From: an uncultured Olsenella sp. | GTDB lineage: Bacteria > Actinomycetota > Coriobacteriia > Coriobacteriales > Atopobiaceae | NCBI GenBank assembly: GCA_900314495.1 | Contig: OMVJ01000019.1 | Location: forward strand, 1 to 48,610 | Direction: 5' to 3' | DNA length: 48,610 bases | Part shown: positions 7,437 to 15,411 of the stretch, piece by piece | How the letters are laid out: each line of letters opens with the position of its first letter | Position numbering within the stretch: position 1 is the first letter of the stretch | Made by a program: the position numbers and the translations under genes | Notes under the pieces: generated by a model | What the model saw: the letters and a program-made list of their open reading frames with translations, nothing else | Database searches by the model: none | What the model was told of the DNA's origin: nothing

Positions 7437-8730
7437 TGCTGTCCGTCCCGTCGGGGTTGAGGTCTGCGTGGCGGCTGACCCAGATGCGGCGCAGGAGGTA
7501 AACCAGCGCAAACAGGGCGAAGATGAGCATCAGTGCCGTGATCACGGTCTTGGTGCTGCCTGTGAGCATGCCGCCCACGTAGGAGTACACGATGGTTGCC
7601 GGCAGCTGCCCCAGGCCCGTGGCCCAGAAGAAGCTCCAGAAGCCCATGCCAGTGAGACCGGCGGCGTAGCTCACCGCGTCGAAGGACATGAAGGGCAGCA
7701 GGCGGCAAACGAGGATGGCATTGCTGCCGAAGCGCTGGAAGAAGCGGTCGATGGTCTCCAGCACACCGTGGGTGGCAAAGTGGGCCACGGCATCTCGGCC
7801 AAGGATTCGGGCGATGGCAAAGCAGATGGCGGCACCCAGCATGGCGGACGCCCAAGAGAGGATGGCCCCTTGCCACCAGCCGAAGACCGCCGCGTTGGCG
7901 AAGGTGATGAGGAAAGCGGGAATGGGGGCGGCCAGGCTCTGCAGGACCATGAGCAGGCAGGAAACCGCGGCCGCCCAGGGCCCGTAGCTGCGGATGAGCT
8001 CCACCACGGCGTCCGTGTTGCCAGAGCTGAGGAGCGAGAAGATCGTGGCAATGGTATTGCGTACGGTGGGGACGAGGGCGCAGACGGCGACGATGGCGGC
8101 AATGACCGCCACCGTGACTATGCGCGTGACCCTGTGGGTCTGTCGCATGCGGGCGGCGTCGGCCTCCTCGTCCACGTTGTTGAGGTCAATCCGCATGTTG
8201 GGATCGGACTTGTGCTGCTGGGGAGCGGGCTTCGTGTCGGCCGCCTTCGCAAAGTGGTGGGCAGCCTCGGCCTCCTGTTTGCGGGAGAACACGAAGATTG
8301 CGCGAAGCCCAGCGACGAGGGCTCCCAGGTCCAGCAAGGGAAGCGTGAAGACGCGCGCGTAGTAGGCAGTGGGCATGGGCATGTAGGAGGGACGGTTGGC
8401 GGGTACCTGTGCCGCGGTGATGGTAAACGCTGCCGCCAGGCAGGCGAGGGCAACCACGACGACCAGCCGGACCACTCTGCGACCGCCGCCTGTGTGGGAG
8501 CGCAGCAGGGCGACGAGCGCCAGAACCGCCACGACTGCTGGCACCACCAGCATGCCAACGAATGCCGCATCCATGGGAACTGAGGCGGAGAGGTCGTTGA
8601 AGAGCATCTTCACGATGCGGTTGATGGTCATGAAGTTGTATGCGCACCAGTGGAGGACGACTCCGCCCAGGGCGAGCACCACTGCCAAGACGTCGACGAT
8701 GGTACCTAGAACGTGCTTCTTCTTGCTCAA
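7426..8730 (-). CDS. TVP38/TMEM64 protein with an extra N-terminal membrane domain
   Basis: The start is TTG 8730, with AGGAGG 5-6 nt upstream. The protein is 434 aa, about twice the usual TVP38 length. Residues 1-150 form about four extra hydrophobic helices unlike TVP38. A charged cytosolic linker follows (about 150-200, with KPAPQQHKSDPN). Then comes the TVP38 core (about 205-425): PIPAFLITFANAAVFGWWQG, GAAICFAIARILGRDAV, and CRLLPFMSFDAVSYAAGLT. It is the first gene of the five-gene minus-strand operon and overlaps the second TVP38 gene. The function of the N-terminal domain is unknown. Confidence 0.87.
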   Translation of the reverse strand: MSKKKHVLGTIVDVLAVVLALGGVVLHWCAYNFMTINRIVKMLFNDLSASVPMDAAFVGMLVVPAVVAVLALVALLRSHTGGGRRVVRLVVVVALACLAAAFTITAAQVPANRPSYMPMPTAYYARVFTLPLLDLGALVAGLRAIFVFSRKQEAEAAHHFAKAADTKPAPQQHKSDPNMRIDLNNVDEEADAARMRQTHRVTRIVTVAVIAAIVAVCALVPTVRNTIATIFSLLSSGNTDAVVELIRSYGPWAAAVSCLLMVLQSLAAPIPAFLITFANAAVFGWWQGAILSWASAMLGAAICFAIARILGRDAVAHFATHGVLETIDRFFQRFGSNAILVCRLLPFMSFDAVSYAAGLTGMGFWSFFWATGLGQLPATIVYSYVGGMLTGSTKTVITALMLIFALFALVYLLRRIWVSRHADLNPDGTDSNEE

Positions 8731-8771
8731 GTTGCCCTCCTATGAAAGATGCAAATGCCACAGATGAGAAG

Positions 8772-8799
8772 GCCCCCCGGCGCAGGTGCGCTGGGGGGC
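8772..8799 (-). terminator. Hairpin terminator after the rhodanese gene
   Basis: Arms GCCCCCC (8772-8778) and GGGGGGC (8793-8799), with an additional inner GCGC pairing. Read on the minus strand it is followed by CTTCTCAT, a weak U-tract. It separates the rhodanese gene from the TVP38 operon. Confidence 0.65.
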
Positions 8800-8819
8800 G
8801 CTCATCACGCGGTGCCTAA

Positions 8820-9941
8820 CTAGGACTTGACGGCCTTGTCCGTGGAGAGGTCGGCAACGGTCACGTACTGGACGTCACCCTTGGTCGGGTCGCCCAGCTG
8901 GACCTCGTTGGCACCGTCCATCTGCCACTCGAACCAGCCGCCGTCGTACAGGGCGAACTCCTTGACGCCCTCCTGGTAGCAGATCAGGCAGGGGATGGTG
9001 GCGCGCCAACCGGTGCCGCAGTAGAAGGCCAGGGAGTTGTCCGTGGAGGCGTCGTAGTCCTTCAGGTACTCGTTGATCTTGTCGGTGGTGACGGTGGCGC
9101 CATCAATGAAGTAGGAGCCGTCGTCGGTGTCGTGCGCCCAGACGGCGCCCTTGGGCTCGCCGGCGCGGTCGATGTAGCTGTAGCCGGAGGTCTCGCCGCA
9201 GTACTCCTTGTAGCTGCGGACGGAGCAGAGCCTGAAGTCCTGGTCGTTGGCCAGCTTGTCCTTGACCTCGTCGATGGAGAGCACGTACTCGGGGTGAGCG
9301 GGGATGGTGACGCCAAAGTCCTCCTCGGTGGGCTTGGGGTCGTTGACCGTGGTCTCGGTGTCGTAGCCAGCCGCGGTCCAGGCCTCGAGGCCGCCGTCCA
9401 GGGCCTTGACGTTCTTCACGCCAGCCCACAGGGCCGCCCAGGCCATACGGTCGTCGGCGGAGTCAGTGCCCTTGGCGCCGTACACGATGACCGTGGTGTC
9501 CTGCGTGATGCCGTAGTTCTTGAAGAGCTCGGTGAACTCCTCCGGGGTGCGGTAGTTCCACTTCTCCGGCTCCTCGATGTAGTCCGTGTTCATGTGGACG
9601 GCACCAGGGATGTGGGCCTCGGTGTAGGCGGTGTCATCCTCGACCTCGCCCCAGCCGACCTCCATGAGGACGTAGCTCTTGGAGGCGTCCTCGTTGCCGT
9701 CGATGACGGACTTGACCCACGACGGGGAGACGTAGACGGTCTTGGCGTCGTTGGGATCGAACCCGTTGACGGCCTCGACCTCGGTGCTTGCTGCGGAGGA
9801 GCCCGCGGCGGCGGAACCGGCAGCAGAACCGGCGGACGAGCTGGAGCTGGCGTTGCTGGAACCGCAGGCGGCAAGGCCGAGCGCGGCTGCCACGCCTGCT
9901 GCGCCGACGAAGCTGCGGCGCGTGACGTTCATGTTGGACAC
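8820..9941 (-). CDS. Exported tandem-rhodanese sulfurtransferase lipoprotein (YnjE-like)
   Basis: The 373-aa protein opens with a Tat motif (VTRRSFVGAAG) and lipobox LAAC, then a Ser/Ala/Gly linker, so it should be anchored outside the membrane. Two rhodanese domains follow. The first (about 65-200) has a YGAKG loop with no catalytic Cys. The second (about 215-355) has YCGTGWRA with the active Cys at about residue 308. An inactive plus active pair is the standard thiosulfate/3-mercaptopyruvate sulfurtransferase layout. GTG 9941 is chosen; ATG 9932 is possible, and GGAAGGAAG serves either. E. coli YnjE is likewise an exported rhodanese beside a YnjBCD importer, which is encoded here nearby on the opposite strand. 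Confidence 0.9.
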   Translation of the reverse strand: MSNMNVTRRSFVGAAGVAAALGLAACGSSNASSSSSAGSAAGSAAAGSSAASTEVEAVNGFDPNDAKTVYVSPSWVKSVIDGNEDASKSYVLMEVGWGEVEDDTAYTEAHIPGAVHMNTDYIEEPEKWNYRTPEEFTELFKNYGITQDTTVIVYGAKGTDSADDRMAWAALWAGVKNVKALDGGLEAWTAAGYDTETTVNDPKPTEEDFGVTIPAHPEYVLSIDEVKDKLANDQDFRLCSVRSYKEYCGETSGYSYIDRAGEPKGAVWAHDTDDGSYFIDGATVTTDKINEYLKDYDASTDNSLAFYCGTGWRATIPCLICYQEGVKEFALYDGGWFEWQMDGANEVQLGDPTKGDVQYVTVADLSTDKAVKS

Positions 9942-10044
9942 GAGTGCTTCCTTCCCTCTCTTGTTACATCGTGGGGTTGCAGGTAAAACAACCCTAATGG
10001 TCGAAGTCTACGTAACGGGGAGGTTTCGGGCGTCTGGCGCGTCG

Positions 10045-10071
10045 AATATAAAATGCTGCACCTCTCACCAA
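10045..10071 (-). promoter_or_regulatory. Possible promoter for the rhodanese gene
   Basis: On the minus strand TTGGTG and TATATT are separated by 15 nt, just past the nucleoside hydrolase stop. The spacing is short, so confidence is low. Confidence 0.3.
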
Positions 10072-10075
10072 TAAA

Positions 10076-11035
10076 CTAATCAGTGGCAAGGTTGCGAGAG
10101 ATGGCCCGTGATGCCTGGTACCACGCGTCGTAAACGTGCTCGCAGACGCTCGCCGCGTCAACCGGGGCGACGAGGCGGACCGAGGCAGCGAGTGCGTCCG
10201 AAAGGTTGGTTTGCCTGCTGGTGTCCAGGAAACCGGAGCCGATGAAGCGCCTGTTGAGGGCGACCCTGCAGGACAGTTGCTGAACCAGTTCTGGCTGCGC
10301 GAGTGCGACGGCTGCCAGCACATCCCAACCAACGAAGCCATCCACGTGCCACTCGCGCTTGGCTCGCTCCATCCAGGGAATGCAGAACTCGTCAAGCAGG
10401 CGCGCGGAGGCCGCGGCGGGCATGCAGTCGATGAGCCTGCTGCGGAACTCCATGGTGGAGAAGGCCACGCCCAGGCAGTGGTGGGCGTCGGCGATGAGCA
10501 GGTGGGAGGATTCCGTGGAGAGGCCGAATGACCTGCTGGCGTGTGCGGTGCCGAGCACCTCGTACGTGGCTTGGCCATCCACGGAGAAGTTGAGCTCGTC
10601 CATGATCCTGCCGCCGACGCACAGCGTTCTGGTCATTCCTCCCATGAGGGCGATCTCGTGGAAGCGGCCCAAGGTGCCGGGGTCGAGTCTCTCCGCCGCG
10701 GCGAGGTCCGTGGTCGCGCCCAGGGAGAGGAGGGAGAGGGCCCCCGGCTGGCGGCGTGCCTCGGCTGCCAGGTAGCGTGCCGCGTCGCTTGGCTGGTCCA
10801 GGGTTGTGCCGGCGTCCGCACCGCGAAGCACGGGCACGTCGGAGAGGCCCATGCGCTGGCAGAGGGCCACCGTTGCCTGGTAGGTCTCTGCCGTCGAGGC
10901 GTTGCCGTGCGTGCAGCAGATGGCGCGCACGTGCACGTCGGGCCTGCCAAGCAGGTACAGAAGGGCCAGGCCGTCGTCAATCTCCGCGCCCGGAATGCCC
11001 ATGGTGTTGTCGCAGGATATGATTAATTCTTTCAT
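10076..11035 (-). CDS. Inosine/uridine-preferring nucleoside hydrolase family protein
   Basis: From ATG 11035 (GGGAG 6 nt upstream) the protein is 319 aa. An N-terminal calcium site is recognisable in CDNTMGIPGAEIDDGLALLYLL, with a few residues inserted relative to the usual DTDPGIDDALAL. Other family signs are CTHGNAS, LSLLSLGATTDLAAA, and ALMGG followed by ELNFSVDGQA, corresponding to the EFN(IF)xxDPEA loop. The family cleaves N-ribosidic bonds of nucleosides to base and ribose. A cytosolic location is likely because there is no signal. It is transcribed divergently from the YnjB-like importer and toward the rhodanese gene, so a role in the same pathway is possible but unproven. Confidence 0.8.
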   Translation of the reverse strand: MKELIISCDNTMGIPGAEIDDGLALLYLLGRPDVHVRAICCTHGNASTAETYQATVALCQRMGLSDVPVLRGADAGTTLDQPSDAARYLAAEARRQPGALSLLSLGATTDLAAAERLDPGTLGRFHEIALMGGMTRTLCVGGRIMDELNFSVDGQATYEVLGTAHASRSFGLSTESSHLLIADAHHCLGVAFSTMEFRSRLIDCMPAAASARLLDEFCIPWMERAKREWHVDGFVGWDVLAAVALAQPELVQQLSCRVALNRRFIGSGFLDTSRQTNLSDALAASVRLVAPVDAASVCEHVYDAWYQASRAISRNLATD

Positions 11036-11159
11036 GTGTTCTCCCATGTACTGGCTGCTTGCGGGCAGGCGCTGGCGGGTGGCTGCCGTTGCGCCGTCGA
11101 CCCAGACCACAGACCCCCCCAAACTGCACCGTTCTTGAATGGTAATCAGTTTCCCACAG

Positions 11160-11187
11160 TTTACATGTGGCTTCCATGACATAGGAT
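11160..11187 (+). promoter_or_regulatory. Promoter of the YnjBCD-like operon
   Basis: TTTACA, 16 nt, TAGGAT, ending about 55 nt before the ATG at 11243. It lies in the 207-nt divergent region shared with the nucleoside hydrolase. Confidence 0.5.
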
Positions 11188-11242
11188 TTGACAATCAGAG
11201 TCGAGTTTCGCGAGAGCGAGAAGAGTCAAGGAGGAGCTTGTC

Positions 11243-12601
11243 ATGGCAACGGAGAACCAGAAGCATCAAAACGCGACGCCCGTGGATGCCTCGCGGGGGA
11301 GGGTCGCTCTCACGCGTCGTGGCTTCTTGGCTGGCGGTCTGTTGTCTGGCCTTGCGCTTGCCGCCACCGGTTGCTCGGGGTCTGGTTCGCAGGACGCCGC
11401 GGGCTCTGCCGCCGGTTCGTCCGCCGCTGCGACGAACCCCACCAGCGCCGACGACCTGAGCTGGGACGAGGTGCTTGCCGCCGCCAAGGGCCAGAAGGTC
11501 AGCTGGTACGGCTGGGGCGGCAGCACCGTGCGCAACAACTGGATAGAGTCCGTGCTGGTGCCGCGCCTGAAGGAGCAGTACGACGTCGAGCTCGAGCTCG
11601 TGGGCATGGACATCAACGACATCCTGACACAGCTCTCCGGCGAGTTCCAGGCAGGCAAGACCACCGACGGCGGCTCCATAGACTTCATCTGGATCAACGG
11701 CGAGAACTTCGCCAGCGCCAAGGAGAACGGCTACCTGTGGGGCCCCATGGCCCAGGCCCTGCCCAACTTCCAAGACTACGTGGACGCGGACTCGCCTGAG
11801 ATTGCCTACGACTTCGGCTCCAAGGTGGAGGGCTACGAGGCCCCCTACGGCAAGACCCAGATGGTCCTGTGGGTGGACGGCGCCAAGATTCCGGAGTCTG
11901 ACCTGCCAACGAACCCAGACAGCTTCCTTCAGTTCTGCAAGGCGCACCAGGGCCAAGTAACCTACCCGGAGCCCGGCGACTTCACCGGCACGGCCTTCAT
12001 CAGCTGCCTGATTGCCGGCGTCATCGGCAAGGACAACTTCGAGCAGCTTGCCACCATGTCAGACGCAACGGCCGACGAGGTGAAGGAGATTATCGAGCCC
12101 GGCCTTGAGTACCTGCGTTCCCTCAACCCCTACCTGTGGAACGCCGGCTCCACCTTCCCCGCGGACTCCACCACCTGCGGCCAGATGTACCAGGACGGCG
12201 AGCTGGTCATGAACATGGGCTACGGCGAGCCGCAGGCCCTGGTGGACGTCGGCACCCTGCCTCAGACCACCAAGGCCTTCGTGCTGCAGTCCGGCACCGT
12301 GGGCAACACCAACTACATGGCCATCGCGGCCAACGCGCCCCACAAGTACGCGGCCATGGTGGCCATCAACGAGGTCATGAGTCCCGAGATGCAGCTGGAC
12401 CAGTATAAGGTGCTGGGCAACATCACCGTGCTTGACCTGCAGAAGCTCAAGGACGACGACCGCGAGGCCATCGAGTCCGTGCAGCTGGGCAGCACCATGC
12501 TGCCGCTGCAGGACAAGCTTGCCGTGCGCGTGGGCGAGGCCTCTGGTAAGGTCATCCCCATCATCGAGCAGCTGTGGCACGACGAGGTGCCCGGCAAGTA
12601 G
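11243..12601 (+). CDS. YnjB-like ABC-importer solute-binding lipoprotein
   Basis: The 452-aa protein has a Tat motif (TRRGFLAGG) and a lipobox-like ATGC at about residue 44, so it is exported and lipid-anchored. The mature part follows E. coli YnjB closely in motif order: AKGQKVSWYGWGG, GSIDFIWINGENF, YGKTQMVLWVD, and GQVTYPEPGDFTGTAFI. YnjB belongs to the extracellular solute-binding proteins, and its substrate is not established. AAGGAGGAGC lies at the right distance before the ATG. Two permease genes and an ATPase gene follow in the same direction within 18 nt or with overlap, giving a complete importer. Confidence 0.88.
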   Translation: MATENQKHQNATPVDASRGRVALTRRGFLAGGLLSGLALAATGCSGSGSQDAAGSAAGSSAAATNPTSADDLSWDEVLAAAKGQKVSWYGWGGSTVRNNWIESVLVPRLKEQYDVELELVGMDINDILTQLSGEFQAGKTTDGGSIDFIWINGENFASAKENGYLWGPMAQALPNFQDYVDADSPEIAYDFGSKVEGYEAPYGKTQMVLWVDGAKIPESDLPTNPDSFLQFCKAHQGQVTYPEPGDFTGTAFISCLIAGVIGKDNFEQLATMSDATADEVKEIIEPGLEYLRSLNPYLWNAGSTFPADSTTCGQMYQDGELVMNMGYGEPQALVDVGTLPQTTKAFVLQSGTVGNTNYMAIAANAPHKYAAMVAINEVMSPEMQLDQYKVLGNITVLDLQKLKDDDREAIESVQLGSTMLPLQDKLAVRVGEASGKVIPIIEQLWHDEVPGK

Positions 12602-12619
12602 AGGCGGGGAGAGGGTCGC

Positions 12620-13528
12620 ATGGCAGCAGGCAGCTCGCGCGTGAGGTGGAGGAGGGCGCTTCGTGCGGCCAGCCCCTACCTGCTTGCGCTGCCTGCGGCC
12701 CTTCTGGTTGCCGTCTTCTTGTATGGCGTGGTCACGGGCGTGGCCCAGGGCTTCGGCATCATGCCTGCCCTGGGCATGACCGTGCCGACGCTCAGGTTCT
12801 ACGGCCAGGCCCTGACGCGGCCGGACCTCTCCGCCTCCGTTGCCTACAGCGCCTACCTTGCCGCGGTCTCGTCCGCCATCGCGCTGGTGGGAGGCATAGT
12901 TCTCTCCGCGGCGCTCTCCCGCATGCGGGCGGGCAGGGGCCTTAGGCTCCTTGCCCTGCAGATTCCCATCATGTCCATGCACGCGCTGGTGGCGCTGGCG
13001 GTGATGTTCGTCTTCTCCGGCGCGGGGCTGGGACCCCGCGCCCTGCACGCCCTGGGGCTGGTGTCCGGCCCCACAGACGTCGGTTCCGTGGTGGGTGCGC
13101 CGTCCGGCTGGGGCATCATCCTGGTGTACGCGTGGAAGGAGATTCCCTACGTGGCCTTCTGCACGGTGACCATAATGGCCAACATATCGGACTCCCTGGG
13201 CGAGGCAGCGGCAACCTGCGGCGCCAGCAGGGTCCAGGCCTTCCTGCACGTCACGCTGCCGCTGTGCATGGGGGCGGCGCTCCGGGCCTTCATCGTGGTG
13301 TTCGTGTTCGCCCTGGGCTCGTACGAGATTCCCTTCCTGTTGGGGCCGACGGCGCCGAAGGCCCTGCCGGTGCTTGCCTACAACGAGTTCCGGGACCCTG
13401 ACCTCGTGAACCGCTGCTACGCCATGGCGCTCAACGGGCTGGCCACCCTGCTCTCGGCCATCGCGGCGGGCTGCTACTTCGCGCTCCTCTCGCGCGACCG
13501 TGCACGGGAGGAGGGGCGCCATGCATAG
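12620..13528 (+). CDS. ABC transporter permease, first subunit (YnjC N-half-like)
   Basis: The 302-aa protein has about six membrane helices and a binding-protein-dependent-transport permease domain. The EAA loop is seen in DSLGEAAATCGASRVQAFLHVTLP, which contacts the ATPase. E. coli YnjC is a single long permease with two such domains; here the two halves are separate genes. The start at ATG 12620 follows GGGGAGAGGG and lies 18 nt after the binding-protein gene. The 3' end overlaps the second permease by 8 nt, consistent with translational coupling. Confidence 0.88.
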   Translation: MAAGSSRVRWRRALRAASPYLLALPAALLVAVFLYGVVTGVAQGFGIMPALGMTVPTLRFYGQALTRPDLSASVAYSAYLAAVSSAIALVGGIVLSAALSRMRAGRGLRLLALQIPIMSMHALVALAVMFVFSGAGLGPRALHALGLVSGPTDVGSVVGAPSGWGIILVYAWKEIPYVAFCTVTIMANISDSLGEAAATCGASRVQAFLHVTLPLCMGAALRAFIVVFVFALGSYEIPFLLGPTAPKALPVLAYNEFRDPDLVNRCYAMALNGLATLLSAIAAGCYFALLSRDRAREEGRHA

Positions 13529-14351
13529 CAAGGGCGGCCTGTGGGCGAGGGTCTACGTGGCCGTGCACCTGGCCTTGGTCCTGCTCCCCATGCTCGTCAT
13601 CGCGCTCTTGGCCGTTGCCGCCCGCTGGGAGTGGCCGCTGGTCCTGCCGCGCGAGTTCACCCTGCGTGGCGTGCGGCAGCTGCTCTCGGGTGGGCTTGGC
13701 ATGGGGTGGGGAACCGTGGGCGTCTCCGTGGGCATTGGCCTTGCGTCGGCCACCATTGCGACGGTTGCTGGCGCTCTTGCCGCCCGTGCCATATGCTGCC
13801 ACGAGTGGCCTGGCAGGCGCCTGTTTGAGTTTGCCACCATGCTGCCCTTCCTCATTCCGGGCACGGTCTTTGCCATGGGTGTGCAGGTGGCGTTCATTAG
13901 GGTGGGCCTTGCGGGCACCGTCACGGGGGTGACGCTGGCGCACGCCATCGTGTCGCTTCCGTACGCGCTTTCCATAATGGTGGAGGTCACGCGGGCGGCG
14001 GGCACGGGGCTGGAGGAGGCATCCAGGACGCTGGGCGCAAGCGCCTGGCAGACGCTGCGGTATGTGACTCTGCCGGCCCTGGGCCCCGGCATAGCCTCCT
14101 CCCTCACCATGTGCTACATAATCTCCTTCTCCCAGTACCTGCTTACGCTGCTCATTGGCGGCGGCTCCGTGCGCACGTACGCGCTGGTGCTCTTCCCCTA
14201 CCTCACGGGCGGGGATCGGGCGGTGGCGGGCGCCTTCGGCCTGGGCTTCATGGTCCTCACGCTGGCGGTGTTCGTGGTGGTGGAAGGACTTCTGGCCAAG
14301 GTGCTCCGCATGGATGGACCCCGCGGGGCGGCGGGCTTCTACGCTGGTTAG
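13521..14351 (+). CDS. ABC transporter permease, second subunit (YnjC C-half-like)
   Basis: From ATG 13521 (GGAGG about 9 nt upstream) the protein is 276 aa. A GTG at 13500 in the same frame lies deeper in the upstream gene and lacks a ribosome site. There are about six membrane helices, and the EAA loop LEEASRTLGASAWQTLRYVTLP marks a type I permease. It pairs with the preceding permease to form the membrane channel. The 3' end lies 25 nt before the ATPase gene. Confidence 0.88.
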   Translation: MHSKGGLWARVYVAVHLALVLLPMLVIALLAVAARWEWPLVLPREFTLRGVRQLLSGGLGMGWGTVGVSVGIGLASATIATVAGALAARAICCHEWPGRRLFEFATMLPFLIPGTVFAMGVQVAFIRVGLAGTVTGVTLAHAIVSLPYALSIMVEVTRAAGTGLEEASRTLGASAWQTLRYVTLPALGPGIASSLTMCYIISFSQYLLTLLIGGGSVRTYALVLFPYLTGGDRAVAGAFGLGFMVLTLAVFVVVEGLLAKVLRMDGPRGAAGFYAG

Positions 14352-14376
14352 GACTAGGGACGGGTGGTTTGGCGGA

Positions 14377-15222
14377 ATGCAGATTGAGGTAGGGCACCTG
14401 AGCCTGGCGCTGGGCGGCAACCAGGTCCTGGACGACGTCTCCTTCTCCGTGCCGGACGGTGCGTTCGCGTGCGTCCTGGGCGAGTCCGGCGCGGGCAAGT
14501 CCACGGTGCTGCGGGTAATAGAGGGGCTGGCCGTGCAGGACGCGGGCTTCGTGACCCTTGGCGGCCAGCCGGCGGACGGCCTGCCCACGGCCAGGCGTGG
14601 TGTGGCCATGGTCTTCCAGGACTCTCGCCTGTTCCCCAACATGTCCGTCGCGGAGAACGTCTGCTACCCCCTCAGGGTGCGGGGCGTGCGGGCCGCCGAG
14701 CGCCGGGCCAGGGCGGACGAGCTTCTGCGAGAGGTGCAGCTGCCCGGCTACGGCGACAGGCGCACGAACGCGCTCTCCGGCGGTCAGCGGCAGCGGGTCG
14801 CACTGGCGCGGGCCCTCTGCGGGGAGCCGGGGGCCATCCTGCTGGACGAGCCCTTCAGCGGCCTGGACGTGTCCCTTCGCCAGGACATGCGGGACCTGGT
14901 GCTGGGTCTTCACCAGAAGTTCGGCACGACCATGCTCATGGTCACGCACGACCCACTGGAGGCGCTCACCATGAGCGACGAGGTCGTGGTGCTCTCGCGC
15001 GGCAGGCTCGTGCAGGTGGGGACTCCCGCGGACATCCTGCTGCGGCCTGCGTCTGCGGCGGTGGGAAGGAGCTTCCCCGCCACCTGCGTGCTGGAGGGGC
15101 ACGTGCAGGAGGGGGTCTTCGCCTCGGGCAAGCTAAGGGTTCCGTGCGAGGAGGGCGTTTCGGACGGCCCCGCGCTTCTGCTTCGCTCCTCTGACGGTAC
15201 GGTCAGGGTCCTGCCCCGGTAG
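14377..15222 (+). CDS. ABC transporter ATPase (YnjD-like)
   Basis: From ATG 14377 the protein is 281 aa. It has Walker A GESGAGKST, Q-loop MVFQDSRLFPNMSV, signature LSGGQRQRVALARALC, Walker B ILLDEPFSGLD, and H-loop MVTHD. A short C-terminal regulatory-type segment (GTPADILLRPASAAVGRSFPATCVLEGHV) resembles other CysA/PotA-type importer ATPases. The upstream frame is open into the permease gene, but no ribosome site supports an earlier start; the site at 14377 itself is weak (GGGACGGGTGG), so translation may rely on coupling. It is the last gene of the importer operon. Confidence 0.9.
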   Translation: MQIEVGHLSLALGGNQVLDDVSFSVPDGAFACVLGESGAGKSTVLRVIEGLAVQDAGFVTLGGQPADGLPTARRGVAMVFQDSRLFPNMSVAENVCYPLRVRGVRAAERRARADELLREVQLPGYGDRRTNALSGGQRQRVALARALCGEPGAILLDEPFSGLDVSLRQDMRDLVLGLHQKFGTTMLMVTHDPLEALTMSDEVVVLSRGRLVQVGTPADILLRPASAAVGRSFPATCVLEGHVQEGVFASGKLRVPCEEGVSDGPALLLRSSDGTVRVLPR

Positions 15223-15224
15223 CG

Positions 15225-15304
15225 TGACAAAGGGGATGACAAAGGGGGACGTTTCCCTTCTGCCACGCGTGTCAATTGGGAAACGTTCCCATTTGACACA
15301 TGTG
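15225..15304. repeat. Large inverted repeat between the importer operon and rplS
   Basis: Two direct copies of TGACAAAGGGG (15225, 15237) lead into an inverted repeat. The arms 15237-15257 and 15278-15298 match at 18 of 21 positions around a 20-nt spacer, with cores GGGACGTTTCCC and GGGAAACGTTCCC. The right arm also sits inside a second imperfect palindrome at 15264-15304 (GTGTCAA...TTGACAC). It could terminate the importer transcript or be a dispersed REP-like element. Confidence 0.7.
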
Positions 15305-15309
15305 GATTC

Positions 15310-15338
15310 TTGATGCAGCGGATTCTGAGGCGTATACT
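15310..15338 (+). promoter_or_regulatory. Sigma-70-type promoter of rplS
   Basis: TTGATG, 17 nt, TATACT. It ends 73 nt before the rplS ATG. Confidence 0.75.
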
Positions 15339-15411
15339 GCACTTCTGTGTGTAAACGCCATGTGCCGCGCACACGTCGACGGCACCTCTGGACGAGAGAC
15401 AAGGAAGCACC

